Shown piece by piece: positions 38,160 to 50,897 of a stretch of DNA of 64,000 nucleotides. The position numbers and the translations under genes are program-made. This DNA is from Diplocarpon mali. Taxonomy: Eukaryota > Ascomycota > Leotiomycetes > Helotiales > Drepanopezizaceae. The DNA is taken from assembly GCA_024741835.1 (NCBI GenBank), contig JAENRP010000030.1, positions 176,199-240,198 on the forward strand, read 5' to 3'. Positions within the stretch are counted from its first letter, which is position 1; the number at the start of each line of letters is the position of its first letter. The notes under the pieces were generated by a model. It did not search any database. It was not told the DNA's origin and saw nothing but the letters and a program-made list of their open reading frames with translations.

Positions 38160-38880
38160 TTATGTAAAGTACCAAGTGACTTTTCAAGAGAATTGCGAGC
38201 TGCCAAATAGTTATACAGAGTAAATTTGCCTTGCAGCATTTGCAGTTAGTGGCTTCGGTACTCTCTTATACAAATCAACTAGCTCCCTGGCAGCCCCCCT
38301 AAAGGGGTGCTTCAAGGCAACTAAGCCAACTTTTCAACGCTTTCGGACTAGATTAAAACTGTACTCTAACTTCAGGCCCCATTCTATATAAAGAAGATAT
38401 ATACCCTCTTCTGCAGTCAATGTCTTAATTATTGAGAACAATCTCAAATAAATCAAAAACTAGTGATTTTCTTTACCACCCATAAAATCACGCCGAATAG
38501 TGCTCTAGATACTAGGAGGAAGCTCGCAGAAAATAAGTAGTAACAGATATGAAAAGTGATGAGCACAGAGACTGTAGGTCCAAGCAGCAGAATCTAGCTA
38601 TATCAGAGGTACTCGAGTGGTGACCTAGCATTACTGCGGGGTTCTAGCGCTATTGCAGAAGTATAAATACAGGTTTTGAACTAATCAAGCTTTCCCCTCT
38701 AGTTACGATTCAGATTTTCAGACCTGCCTACTCGAGGTAGAGCCACGATAGAGGAAAGTTACTCCCTCCTTTTCCAACTGCCGAGAAAAGTTGCTAATTT
38801 TTGCAACGGCGCTGGACAGCTGGTGAACTTTTCGAGCCAAACAGCCCCGTGAAGGCCAACCCAGAGTCGCGTGGAACATG
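38160..38880 (+). repeat. Decayed direct repeat, copy B
   Basis: Counterpart of 36840-37500. Anchors here are GACTTTTCAAGAGAATTGCG (about 38178) and CTGCCGAGAAAAGTTGCT (about 38778), followed by AGCTGGTGAACTTTTCGAG, which parallels AGCTGGTAACTTTTCAAG in copy A. No terminal repeats or target duplications are evident. Confidence 0.55.
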
Positions 38881-41800
38881 AGCGCGCAAACTCAAACCTG
38901 ACAAGATCATGCGGTGGAGATATGGCATCCTGATCCTCCTGTCGCCGTGTGAGCGGAGCGAAAAGAGGGGGACAGGAAATCCTGCTGGACACCACAGCAA
39001 CCGCCGGCGACGAGTTCGAGGACCGAAGGTGTGGGTGCATGCAGAGATGATTCGCAACCCAGCAGAGCTGCAGCAGCCCCGTCTCACCAACTTTTGATTG
39101 AACGCCGTATACTCTGGTTCCGCCCGGAGATGCCAGCGAGCTGGATCAAGCCCTCGAGGCGGGGTGTTGCTGACCATCCTGGGCCTGGTACAGCGACTTG
39201 AAGCGCATCCAATGAAGCTGCGCAACAGCTGCACCAGGCACACCCGCAACACGCGGTGATGCAGTGGCGGTTCGCGGCAATCGAATCATGCTCACTCCTG
39301 CCAGAACAGCGCCATCTCAAGATGATGAGCGCACGATGAATCACCCAAATCCTGGAGAAGATGCAGAGAAACCTGGCAGCAAGGCCGAGACATGGCATTG
39401 CATTGCAGATGGGAAGATCCCATGATGGCAGTTTGTCTCGGGTGCGGGTTTCTGGCGGCCTGCTAAAAACAAGACGTCGTCGTTCTGATGCCGGATGGCG
39501 GGCAGCCGTTTATGTTGAGATACCCCGCCCCAAACCAGACCAGACCGCTCGGTACATTCCCGAACCCCATCGTATACTGATACTGATACTCGAGGCGATA
39601 CTTGGTATTACTCCATCCATGGAGATGAGGGGCTTTCCGTACGTCTCTCAAGTCAGGTGTAGCCGCTTTGTCCCGCCAAATCTACGCCGGATACGACCAC
39701 CCCGCCGGCATCAGTCGAGTGAAGGTTATCGTCACGAGTAGGGAGAAAAGTAGCACTCTAGCTCTTCCTAATACCTGCGATGTTCCTCATCCGCTTGAGC
39801 ACAGCAGTCGCAACTCGCAAAACTGCTGCAGTTCCCGGAATTTCGTACGCTGACAAATCACAATTCCGCGTCCTGCCAAAGTATGCCATCCCAGCGCAAT
39901 GCAGACGCCATCCTTTGCCAACGGTTGATAATTCCCTGGCGTTGGTTCGGAGTCCCATCGTTCGTTACCTAACACCGCGATCCGCAAAGTCTTCTCTGCG
40001 GGAACAACTCTGATACTTCCTGAGTCACCAGAATCGCTGGGTCTACAGTACGGGATCTGACTCCTGGATGACAATGCTTGTTTCCCCCTTGGAGGTCTTG
40101 GAGGTCTTGGGGGTGTTGATAGATTCAGATTCTTGTGAATTCGAACCCCTATCTGATATGGTCCCGGAATGGGAGTATCTTGCTCGTCGGGGTTGCCCTT
40201 CCCGACTTTAAAGAATTTATACGTCCTTGCTGCCCATCCATGCCTCCAGATTTATGGCCTGATCGAGCGAGATTTGACTGAGTATTAGCTTGCAACGTCT
40301 ACTCGCACTCCAATAGCTCAACACACTTTTGAACGACAACCTTGAGGGAGGAGTAGATGCAGTATGGATTGTTATGCGGTTGCTTTTCTCGAGTGCACAA
40401 AGAGTCTATCGGTGTGGCAGCAGCGTTTCGCTGGTAGCAGCATTTATAAGGGGCTAGACTTACTGGTAAATTGTGTCGCTGTCAAGATAACGCATTTTCT
40501 GAAGATTATGCTCTTCGCCGTGTCCACAAATTTAGGGAAGATTGTTTTTCGGAATAGCACCACGTATCTTCTCTCGCGGTCTGTAGCCGTCTGTCCTGCC
40601 TCGGGCATCAAACAGGATCTCTTCATTCGATTTTTCAGCGTGGCCAATAATTCATAGCCTCTACTTGACGATCATGCCAATAGTCCAAGATGGATTGGAA
40701 AATTCTCGTGATCTAGCCCTAGAACTGGGCGTGACTACTCTCTAGAAATCTATCGAGTCCTATCCATCTCTTCACTCCGAACCTAGGCTGTCCAGACCCC
40801 GTCGCCAGTGATTCTACCAGCAGTGAAGTAGGGGACCCTGAGTCAACTGCGACAGTATCCGAAACGGTTGCTGAGCTATCTGGTGAAAGTATAAAGCTGA
40901 TCGCAGGTCCCAACTCTTGAGTGAGGCGCAGCGAGAAATTTCCTCCATACTTCGCTTTGAGTATTTCAAATGGGTTCTCGGAATTTAACATCCCTAGAAC
41001 ATTCGTTAACAAGCTCGATCTGTTGAGTCCACACGACTTGTTGCTCTTCGAATTAGCATTGCTGCTGTCTTTCGATCGAGTGAAGAGAAGAGGAAATAGG
41101 TATGGGTCTGAATTGAGTAAAGAGGATAAAAAACCCACCGAATAGTGTCCCATGATCGGGGACGGATATACTTCGGAAGGGAATTATAAGGGGCAGGCAA
41201 ATAGCTGGAAAATTGATTCACCGTGTTTGATTTTGATTTTAAAAAAGAATGAACTACAAGTCGTTGAAGTTTAACATCGTGTTATAAGTTAAGGTTTAGA
41301 AAGAAAAAGCTTACCTCGCTTGCTTTTCCGAAAGCACAAACTGCTTGCTTTACAGACCCACTGTAATCGGCGGAAGAAAGAACGAGTATCTACGGAGTAG
41401 ATGCAGGCCAGAGGAGTGACCTGGTGCTCACAAGAACATACCTTCAACTCTAGATGTAAAAATTGAGGCGTTGAGAGGACCTAACCCGTAGATTTTGGGA
41501 TGAAAATTCAATAGAATCAAGACTCAACACGTGGTTCCACATCACGAGGCTTTTATCCCGGCTGCTTACATCATCAGAGGTTGCACCTCCTGTCTGTTGC
41601 CTCACTGAGGTTCCCCGTTTGCCTTCTCTTCCACAGTCATCGACACCGACTCCCTGTACCTCTGTTAGAGACAGAATCCTCAGTGGATCAAAAATATTTT
41701 GTCCATATTCAGATCCCCCGGAGCGAAACGAAATGGATGAGGCCCCAACTGCCTGATGAAAATTCCACGGCAAGATCGCTATTTCTCTCCGCTCACATAT

Positions 41801-42725
41801 CGACTCGAAATGGGGATACAGTACACTTGTATGTTACTTCTCTGGCCCCGTAAAATATTCTTGAAGCTATTCTTGGGTGGCCTGGAGCTTTTGAGGGTCT
41901 CGTTGAGAGAGGGGCGGTTTTCGTCGTCTTTGCTGCAATCCGGTCAATCCTTCTCCGAGCTTTACATCATTGATCCCCTTTCAACTTTTCACAGAGCTGA
42001 CCAGTTTCGAAAGATTTGTAGGTACAAACGGCCAAGGAGTGCACACTCTGTCTAGAAGATTGTGCTGACTTGGTTCAGCTGAGGCCAGTCGCAGTAGAAC
42101 GTGCTATTGAGATAAAACTCGTCTGCATCGGACCATCCCGCTGGTGCCAGGAGCATTCTTTCGATCCGAGAAGGTTTTGGCGCTGGTGATATACTCTTCA
42201 GGTACAGCACATCTGTGCATCTACTACTAACTTGATATCAACCTTTGGTGATTGCTGCCATTGCGTAGAAGATTCCCTAACACTCTGGTGGCCCACCCTT
42301 CAACATTTTCTTATTGGGAGCTTCTCTCAAGGGAGAATCTTCTTAGCTCTCAGCGAGTATATTCTGGCCTTCCAGTTTCAGCATGTCAAAGAACTCGTGG
42401 TGCCCTTTCGAAAAATTGGTTTCGATCGACTCCTGATGCCTCGGTTCGGTTTTCATTGACCTGCTCAGCGAACTGGTCCACAACCTGCCGTCCTTTGGAT
42501 CTACCTGGAAATCGCATGACGGCGTTTTCATTTTCAATTCCGATTTCCTCTTGAACGTGCACAGTTGAAAAGGGAAACTGCGGCTTGCGGAACGAGGGCT
42601 CCTTCCGTCATTTTGTTTCGCTTACACTAGCGCCAAGCGCGACATTTTACCACCACCGACATCATTCACGAGCTTGGAATTCGCAACCCCCACCAAGCTT
42701 CGCGACATCATCCTCGGCGCATCCG
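38881..42725. other. Gene-free, partly TA-rich stretch before the E2 gene
   Basis: I recognise no protein. Minus-strand frames at 38794-39252 and 40719-41153 (144 codons) and plus frames at 39361-39741 and 42232-42459 have no motif. A short 9-bp tandem repeat (CTTGGAGGT) occurs near 40088-40112. The last few hundred bases should be the E2 promoter and leader. Confidence 0.45.
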
Positions 42726-45700
42726 ATGTCAGCCTCGGAACCAATAAATATGGGAAGCTCTTCGAGCAAGCCACAGACTGGCCGCGACGGTACTCAGCAG
42801 AGCCAAGCTATTGAAGATCTCCAACGAACGTGCGCGCGATTTGCCAAAATCTGCGCCTACCCCGGATGTGAGACACGTCTCACCTGCAGCGACCTTGACG
42901 ATTTGGTAGCGACGTGGTCTGAAGGCGCACAGGAAATACCCCCAACGACACAGCTCTCCATCTCTACTTGTGATAATGGTCATCTGACGTGTGTCGGATG
43001 CGGCAAGCCACCGAAGCTTAACCCTAATAGAAGCTTCTTCACGCCTCTTGGGGTCGTCAATCATTGCTGCGATTATGGCAGAATCTATACGATCTATCTT
43101 CTTTTGGCCCGGTTCGACGCCTACAAATCGCGTCGAGATCTGGCCTGCCAGGCGAAGAATGCGGAGCAAAAGCTGAAGAGCACCAAGTCGAACTTAAAGG
43201 CGAAATCAAAATCCAAGAAATCATCAGTCGCAGGTGTAGGATATGGTGAGTAGCGATCGAGGCCAATATGTCTCTTTCCCCCCATTGATTGGGAATACGC
43301 TTTCAAACTACCGAAATATTTTCAATGGACTCCTGCTCACACCCGGTGTTCTTCAGGCGCTCATACGGGAGATTACGGGATTCTTGATGATGACGACGAT
43401 GAGATGTATGGAAATCCATACTTGGCATCGCATGTGAAGACACCCAACAAGAGCCTTCCACAACAATATTTTCGCTAACTTTTTCCAGCAACGTCTTCAA
43501 GCAGACAGCAATGACGAGGAACGAGCGGATGAGCAAATGACCCAGGACTTCTTGACAAGCGACACCTGCAGGCTACTCGGCGTTTGCTTACCTGATCCAA
43601 ACTCACAAGCATCCGTTGAACTCAACATGTTTCGAATGAGCACGTTACTGGATACCGTCACGGAAATGGTCCGAAACGATTCGATTGTTGACATCACAGA
43701 CAGGTTCGATGTCTATCAGGGAGTTGTCGCCTTCATCGAGAAATTAGCAAAACATCGAATGTTGGTCGCATTGCTTTTCGAGGAGCGACATATTAGCACG
43801 AACCACCCTGGGGTCAGAGTCTTAGGAGACGGAGGCACCTACGTACCCCAGGAAACTTCAAGGTGAGAAGCTCGAGGCGATCGACCGTCATTCAGAGGTC
43901 TCCGAAAACTCTTGTCGCATAGGATCGAGTCATTCCTCATAGCGTTGTGTTTCCCCACGACGATTCTAGATATCCGGCGTCATTTTCATAGCCCATGAAT
44001 ACCCTGGACTATCATTTGAACATAAGCACACTGCTCGTACTAGTCTTAAATAGTGTGCCTGCTAATATCTTCTAGCTCCGCCCCATTGATCGCCAGCTAT
44101 GGAAATACACATATTCAAGCCAAAACATTCCTTGAAATGACGCAGAACAGCAAAACCAAAACTCAGCCAGCCGTCGACAGCTGGCAAAGTAAGGAGTCTT
44201 TAACCTTGCTGAAACGTGTGGTCCAATGTTTCGAACTGCTCGATACTATTGCATCTGAGGCAAACCCTGTCACTAAACTGACAGCGAAGACCGAGAACGC
44301 ATGGTCCGAATTTACTCAGGCGAATAATCTCACATTCACCGATGAAGTTTTGGTGAGCCACCGATACGAGAGGGATTTCAACACTGTAATCGCTTCCAAT
44401 AGGGGAAGGCTGAACACGATCAGCAAAGAGCTTGCTACCCTGAAGACTTCCCTACCACCAGGAATCTTCCTCAAAGTTGCAGAATCTCGCTCGGACGTCA
44501 TGAAGGTACTAATAATCGGTTCGGAAGGCTCGCCATACGCTGGAGGACTCTTTACGTAATTATCCTTAAACCCATTGTCATGAATCTCTCTGACGAATTT
44601 AAGCTTTGATGTTTTCCTCGACAGCCGATACCCACTATCCCCTCCTAAAATGACATTCACCCTGAAAGGAAACGACACCGATGGCGAATCTCTCAATCCC
44701 AATCTTCACCTGGGTTCCGGCACAGTCTGTCTCTCGCTCCTGAACACTGTAAGTGATTGCCATTTGTACCTTGATGTCTTCGCCGAATCTTTAAGATCCG
44801 CCGCCACGAATCCTTTTCTCTGACAAACGCTAACTTGTAAACAGTGGCCCGGTCACCCATCTGAAGCATGGCAGCCGTATGAATTCACCCTCCCCTGTTT
44901 TTTTCCGATGTCTTCATCTGTTTTCTTAGAAATGTTTTACGAAATCAGAACCTCGAGACAATTCCCATACCAAATAGGATTAAGCAAGCATGACTAATTT
45001 CATCACAGTGGTAAGAGCACCATATTGTCTGTCTTGGTCAGCATTCAAGCAATGATCCTCGGCGCACCTTTGCCTTGGGAGAACGAGCCTGGGCACGAAG
45101 GATCTGGTCGAACACCTAGAGTCCTTGCACATAAGTCTCGTGTACAGTCACGCACGGTCCGATTTGGCATGATCGCATGGCTTGAGAACAAGTTTGATAC
45201 TCAGACCAAGGAACTAATCTGGAAGGATATCAGTCAGACCTATTGGAAACACAACGGAGAGAAGGTTTTGGGTTATGTAAAGGAGTGGGTTAACGAGACA
45301 CCGGGTTTGCTAAGTTACGGGAAGACGGATTATTGTAGGTCTACATCCCATCGTTTTCAGTTTAACATATTCGAGAGTATTTCCATGACTTCTCACAAAC
45401 CTGCTATTGGCGAGCAAATGCTGACGACCACGTCCAAGGGAGCCGCTTATCAGCGATCCATCACGCGCACGCACCAGTAATGACAGGAACAGAAACCGTC
45501 CACAACCTTGTCGAGAAGCTGTCAGCACTATTGCAAATCGAGTACAATCCAGCAGAATTCGAGAGTCAGATGCAATCAGCTTTAGCCAAGACCAAACGCA
45601 AATCAGCCGCTCCCCGAACTGGGCCCGCGGTACGTACAATGTTTCCACTTCTTCCCCTTGATATTGCGAGGACTCCCAGAAAGAAACTCGATAATCATCC

Positions 45701-46381
45701 AAGATGCTCAATCATCTTACTCTTTATTCTTAGAAAACACTGCTAAAAATGCTGAAGAAGAAGAAGTCAAAGGCTGAAGCCCCTGCTGCATCCTCATCGG
45801 CCACTTCCTGGGTCCCATCAGCAACCAATGTATGGGCCTATACAGGTCTGCGCAACGTAAAGACGGTGAAGAAAGCCTGCCAGGACTTCCAAATAAGTTA
45901 CAATGGAACTATCCACGCTAGTATTGAGAAATTGGAGCGGGAGGTCAATCGACATGATGTTTACCAGCTCCCAGAGAAGATGGAAGTTTGGGGCGAGATG
46001 AAGTACGTTGACGTCAAACCTCCAGCCCCGGGATACTCGTTCTCAGCCGACCCAGAGCAAGCTATGAGTAGCCTGATGTTGGCCTTAGACAATGGATCTA
46101 TGTCAGCAAACGGTAATCCGCTGAAACCCTTGGCAAGCTTTAAAAGTCTGACACCGGGAGAAATGGAAGATATACTCAATAATCTTGCCAGTCACCCGCC
46201 CTCCCAGGCCACCTTCCATTCGATGTTCTCTGGACCCTCGGTCGGATCTCATCCCAGTGTAGGATTGGGACCATCTGGCAGCACCCTTCAAGGACTAGGA
46301 GCATCAGTGAGCGACCCGATTGTCTACGACGACGATGACTTTCTGGACGAAGATGATGTAAAAGATTACGATGGGACGTAG
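42726..46381 (+). CDS. Ubiquitin-conjugating enzyme E2, BIRC6/UBE2O type, with Cys-rich N-terminus
   Basis: Large E2, perhaps a hybrid E2/E3 that transfers ubiquitin to substrates. Proposed exons: 42726-43245, 43357-43433, 43489-43862, 44076-44555, 44604-44748, 44845-44876, 45009-45334, 45415-45629 and 45734-46381, giving 938 aa. The exon 7/8 junction (acceptor at 45414) is the least certain. The UBC fold spans about 465-590: YPLSPPKMTF, then NPNLH, then catalytic Cys526 in TVCLSLLNTW, then WQPGKSTILSVLVSIQ and NEPGHE. The order and the NPN form of the HPN motif match BIRC6 and UBE2O. The N-terminus has a possible zinc-binding set (Cys43, 48, 54, 82, His86, Cys89, 92, His113, Cys114, 115). 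A second in-frame ATG at 42750 would give MGSSSSKPQ, which fits the N-myristoylation consensus. The C-terminus is acidic. No frameshift is needed. Confidence 0.85.
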
Positions 46382-47729
46382 AAGTACGCGGGATACAAGT
46401 ATGCACATTGTGAAAATAGTACTGCAAAGGTTGGAGGCGTTTATTATACCCTGTTCAGACGCAGGATGCGCGTTAGGGTACATATTGGCTTGCTTGGGGC
46501 ATCTAAGGGATACTCGGAACATAGGACATGGCTATAGTGTTGCGAATCTGTTCATACCGGACGCAGCCAGACAACCTGCAATTACAATCAAACTGTATTT
46601 CAGAATAACCAGAGATTGTTGAGGCCTGGCAGTACATGAAGTAGCTCGTGATGTCGTTCAAGTTTGACAGACTTGTGCTTGTTTCGTATGTCGCTTTGTC
46701 AAAGCTTAGCTAAGACCAGCCCGCAGGAGTCATCCGATATCACCGAACCAACGTAAGGAGCGAGGACGATTGGCGAGACCTAACCAACGAGGTGCGCCCG
46801 TCGCGTTCCGCACATTCTCTCCATACACTTCCCGTTCGGCCAGTGAGTGGTGCGCGGAGGCAAGCCCGAACCGAGATGGGATCTCCGGCCCCAGAATCCG
46901 GCAACAGGTTCAAGGTTCGGCTCGACTCGGCCTGAGCAGGAACCACCAACCCTCGATCGAGTCGGACCCGGCACCAGCAGCGAGCGACTCCCACGCACCG
47001 CAACTCGCTCGCGCACTTCTCTTCTTCTCTGTGAGCAATGGAGACCTGGCTGCATTCATATCGACCTCGGGGGGCGGGGTTGTCTCGGGTCTGAGGGTAT
47101 TTAGTTCTCCAGTGCATGCCATCACTCTGTCATAGTGGACTTGTTGACTCCAAGCAACGAGTTACGAGCGCCTAGATTGGGAGGTTTGGTAGCGTGAGCC
47201 GTCTGCATTGTTTGGTGGCTTGCCTGTTTGAGCTTTCACGCGTCATGTGTTTTCAGACTCCATGTATTGAGTTTACTAATAGCGACATTGAATTCTTGTT
47301 AAATTAGAACTTGGTTAACACCACACAAGACATTCTGCTTTCTTTGAGAATGTATATTCGTCATAGTTTTCGATCGGGTCCCAGTTGTGTTGTCCTTCAA
47401 AACCTCACACTCATGCGAACGCGCATTGCCAGTACCAATACTAGCGGCAGAGTACTACGAACAAGTACCTGGGCGTCGCATAGCCTGGACGGTTTTCGCG
47501 AAGGCACTCGAGTGGAGATCGGGATACTCTCCCAGTTGCAGTCTCGCAGTTTGCTGTTTTATCAAGGCTGCCCGTTAATCTCCTTGGCCAATGTGCAACA
47601 TGCTTTATCTCCTGCGGAGCAATGTTCTGTCTGTGGCGGGATCGGCACAGGCCCGGCGGCCGATGGAAGCAGCTTGGGAAATCAATTGCACGCGATGGGA
47701 AAGAGTGGTAGCTAAAGCACAGGACGGTC
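46382..47729. other. Intergenic stretch with a GC-rich island
   Basis: From about 46740 to 47135 the sequence is GC-rich and open in several frames on both strands at once, which reflects few stop codons in GC-rich DNA rather than a gene. The rest carries only short frames. No product is recognisable. Confidence 0.45.
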
Positions 47730-48773
47730 ATGGCCAAGGAATTAAATGGGAAGAACCTGAAAGAGCAAGAGGCATTCAAGAGATCAGGTGTGTACAGCCA
47801 CTTGAAGGAAGAGCTGGTCCTCGAATACGAAAAGGTGCCCAGCTCCGGGGCCGGAACAGGATAACGAATGCCAGTTTAGAGTATCTAGAGACAATCGTAG
47901 AAAAAAACAGGAGGAACGAGAACACAGTCGAGAGATCGCACGCATAAAAATTCTTTGAGACTAAGCTGGCCTTGGAAATTAAACTCTGGCAGGACTAAGT
48001 AAAGGGGGCGATTGACCTGAAAATAAGACTCGAGGATCTTAAAAATAAAGATGGTCGAGCAAGCAGGAAAGGCAGCAAAGGCGGCGATCGTTGAAACAGA
48101 GAGTCAGGAAGATAGAGAAGCGGGTAAAGAACTTCGGAAACGAGGAAGAGAGAGTAATTGCGAAAGCTGTTGACGAGACCCGGGCTAGGTCGGCAAAGAC
48201 GTCCAATCGAGAGATCCAGGATCTAGCAAACACGATACAGTTCCTGAATCAAGAGCTCGAGTAAATCAAGCTTAAAAAGAATGAGAGAATCGAGACTCCT
48301 GTCCTGCCTTTCTCATGGGAGCCTAAAAAAGCTCGATGGTGTGACCCTCCGGAGAAGATGGTGCCCACCCGGTTAACGGTTGAAGCCATGCGCCAGCTGT
48401 ATGCGACGGAGCCTCGAAAACAGCAGCGCGGAATGTTGCTGGGCGAAATACGGCGCGAGCAAAGACGCAGCGAGGACTCACCAGATCCAATCCCGATGCA
48501 AATAAACCATAGTATACGACCTGAGATTCGGAGCTATACATCAAGAGAAATCATGTGATTTGCTCAGACAACCGTAAACGCTACCTCCAAGAAGCGGTAG
48601 GCCAGCCAGTAACCACCGAGCATTTGGCCAAGGATAAAGAAGAAGAGCCTTCAATTGCTAATGCTGAAGAGCCGGATGGGACAGATTGCAGCCTCAAGGG
48701 GTCCGACGAGGCCGAAGAGGTTCCGCTGAAGACCACTGTTGGCGAAGACGGTGATGGGTGGGAGGTTCTGTAG
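47730..48773 (+). pseudogene. Decayed Lys/Glu-rich coiled-coil protein gene
   Basis: Plus-strand pieces of charged, helical sequence continue one another across stops and frame changes. A 44-codon piece from ATG 47730 (MAKELNGKNLKEQEAFKRSG and onward) stops at 47862. A KKQEEREHSREIARIK piece follows in another frame and stops at 47956. Further EEERVIAKAVDETRARSAK and LANTIQFLNQELE pieces follow, then frames at 48358-48558 and 48555-48773. The final part is acidic and ends VGEDGDGWEVL. The shared composition and order suggest one former gene of about 300 or more residues with several frameshifts and nonsense changes. I do not recognise the family. Introns could explain one break but not all of them. 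Confidence 0.5.
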
Positions 48774-49068
48774 AACCAAGTTACCAGAATTATTGGAGGA
48801 TCAGAAATTTCTCTAGAGACCCGGCGTATTTGTGTTATTTCAGAACTGTTCTAACCTTTGAAGCAGATTAGTCGATCCAGTGTGTATTAAGTGATTGCTA
48901 CCAGACTCTCAAGTTTCTTTGGGTAACAAGAGTGAAGTGCAAGTATTGAAATATCAATCTCTTTGATATGAGGTAGCATTTGCTTAAACTGCCTTGGAAT
49001 CGTATCAGGATGCCGCTGGATCCAAGGGCACATTGTTCTCTCCAGCGCCCTCTCCGCCTAAGCTCATA
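48774..49068. other. Short spacer before the FAM32A-like gene
   Basis: About 295 bp with no recognisable feature, between the decayed coiled-coil gene and the minus-strand FAM32A-like gene. Confidence 0.5.
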
Positions 49069-49729
49069 TTATCCGGGTCCAATTCGAGGCCTGCACAAAC
49101 CAAAGGTCAGTAATATACTCTCGGTGTCATGGTCCTCCTCGAACGTATGCAAATACACGTATGATCGTCGGTCAGGCAGGAGGGTAAACGTACATATCGT
49201 GATGCTCCGACAGCTTCGAGAGGTACTTGTTCAGCTCCTCCACTCGCTCTTTATGCGTCTTTACGCCCTCTCTCTGCAGCCGATCATGCAACTAGAACAG
49301 ATGTTAGAGTAAACATAAAATAAGCTTCGAAATCCCTTCTCAACTAGCTTGTAGACGGCAACAATGTGTAGGAATGCGTACCCTCTTCCGCCGCATCTCC
49401 TCATAAGCCCTTTCGCTCGCGGTCTTCCCATCTCCGCTTCTATCCTCCAGCTCCCTTAACTTCTCTTCATCCAAATCCGCTTCATTTTTATCGTTGCTCT
49501 TCGCTGTGCCATTCATGACAGCTTTCGAAGACCCGGCATCCTCATCCTCGAGCGCAGACTGCAGCGCAGACTTCTTGGATGCGCTTGAGGCTTCCGACTC
49601 GCTGGCGGCCCTAGGCTTCTTCTTCTTCTTCTTTTTGATACCTGCAGGAGCTCCGCCCTTCAGCTTGAGCCCGCCGCGTACCACGGATGCGTACTCGTCG
49701 CCAGGCATTTCGTATTGTGGGTGTTGCAA
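49069..49729 (-). CDS. FAM32A / DUF1754 family protein
   Basis: Small basic nuclear protein. The human relative FAM32A is known from spliceosome structures as a step-II factor near the 3' splice site, so a splicing role is likely here by homology. Exons 49729-49382, 49291-49194 and 49090-49069 (22 nt) give 155 aa. It starts with a short acidic-aromatic segment, then VRGGLKLKGG and a run of seven lysines, the hallmark of the family. A Ser/Ala/Glu-rich linker follows, then TASERAYEEMRRKR, then THKERVEELNKYLSKLSEHH and a terminal DMPRIGPG. The human protein ends DIPKVSWTK at the same place. The final exon carries only the last seven codons and the stop. An alternative start at the second Met (MPGDEYASVVRGG) would remove only seven residues. 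Confidence 0.9.
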
Positions 49730-50897
49730 GAATCACTGCGAGTGCAGAGTTGGGGATCTCGCAGTCCTAAAGCAGAGGCGGTGTACAAGGCCAGTCTGAG
49801 CTAGCAATGTCTGGCTTAGACTAGCTTTATCAATTATCCGCTTTTTTAAGCCCGAGAAGTGCGATAGCTTCCCAGATCTTGTACATTATGACTCTAGAGG
49901 AGTTGCTTCTTGTTAATCAGATAATCATTATTCGTGTTGCTATAGGGCACTGTTTTGCTCGCTTTCTAATTTAGAGAGGAGCAAGCAATAGACCTGACCC
50001 CTATATTGAACTGTCGCGAGCCTTTCTAGCCTCTGCCCAGAAAATATGGTCGATCGACACTCTCTATGAGTGTTATATTCAAAAGCTATTTGCAAAACAT
50101 CCTCTCATCATCAACTGAGCTTCCACTCTCAGGTCAACGAGCTCCAAAGACTTAGCCCACAATTATGCACATTTCTCTACATCATTCGCGTCTGACGAAG
50201 ATTCAAGACCCTGTGTTTTGTTTTGTTTTTCCGGTAACGTTCTCCGGCGATCTGACAGGCTTTGTAATATAATGGCCCCTTTTTCCTTCCGAAGCATTGA
50301 TTATCGCTACCTTATCGGTCTTCTAGCAAGAAAGAACCTGTAAAAACCAAAAGGTCATGGCCACTGAGCAACAGAACATCGACGGCAATACCAACACGGC
50401 ATAAGCACAAATCTCTTTTACAAATGCGTTCTGAATTACCTTGAGCGTGGAAGGTTCTGCTTCAGATGAGAGAACTTTGATATAACGTGCTGCACAGCTG
50501 CTGGAAGCTGGGTGTTGAGGTTGTCTGCGGGCCTTTTTCATCAATAACTAGGGTCACGTGTATGTTATTGAAATTTGAGTATGATGGCGAGTTCTGGAGC
50601 TTTTCCGTATCGAGAGATGAAAAATTCTGTTGAGGAAGTGTAAGCTTGTGTGTAACCCAAAATCTTGATATTGGGAAAGTAGGTGAGGGGGCTTGTCATG
50701 AGAGTGACAAGAAGGTAAGAAAAAAGAATCGTGATTTCATTACTTTGTGGTAACTCTCGCTCGTCTTATCAACGCCTAGCCGGAGCACATTTATTTCCCG
50801 GTGCTCTCGCTGTAAGCCCACATGTTTGCTTAACACATCGTCTTGTATACTTTTTTCCACATCGGCCACTCTTTCTTGTTGTCTTCCAACTGCATTC
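49730..50897. other. Intergenic stretch without a recognisable gene
   Basis: AT-rich spacer between the start of the FAM32A-like gene and the stop of the permease gene, both on the minus strand. Short frames at 50323-50544 and 50696-50959 show no family resemblance. Confidence 0.5.

Noticed and set aside
36840..38880. Intact transposon around the direct repeats
   Set aside because: No transposase or reverse-transcriptase motif, terminal repeat or target duplication could be seen.
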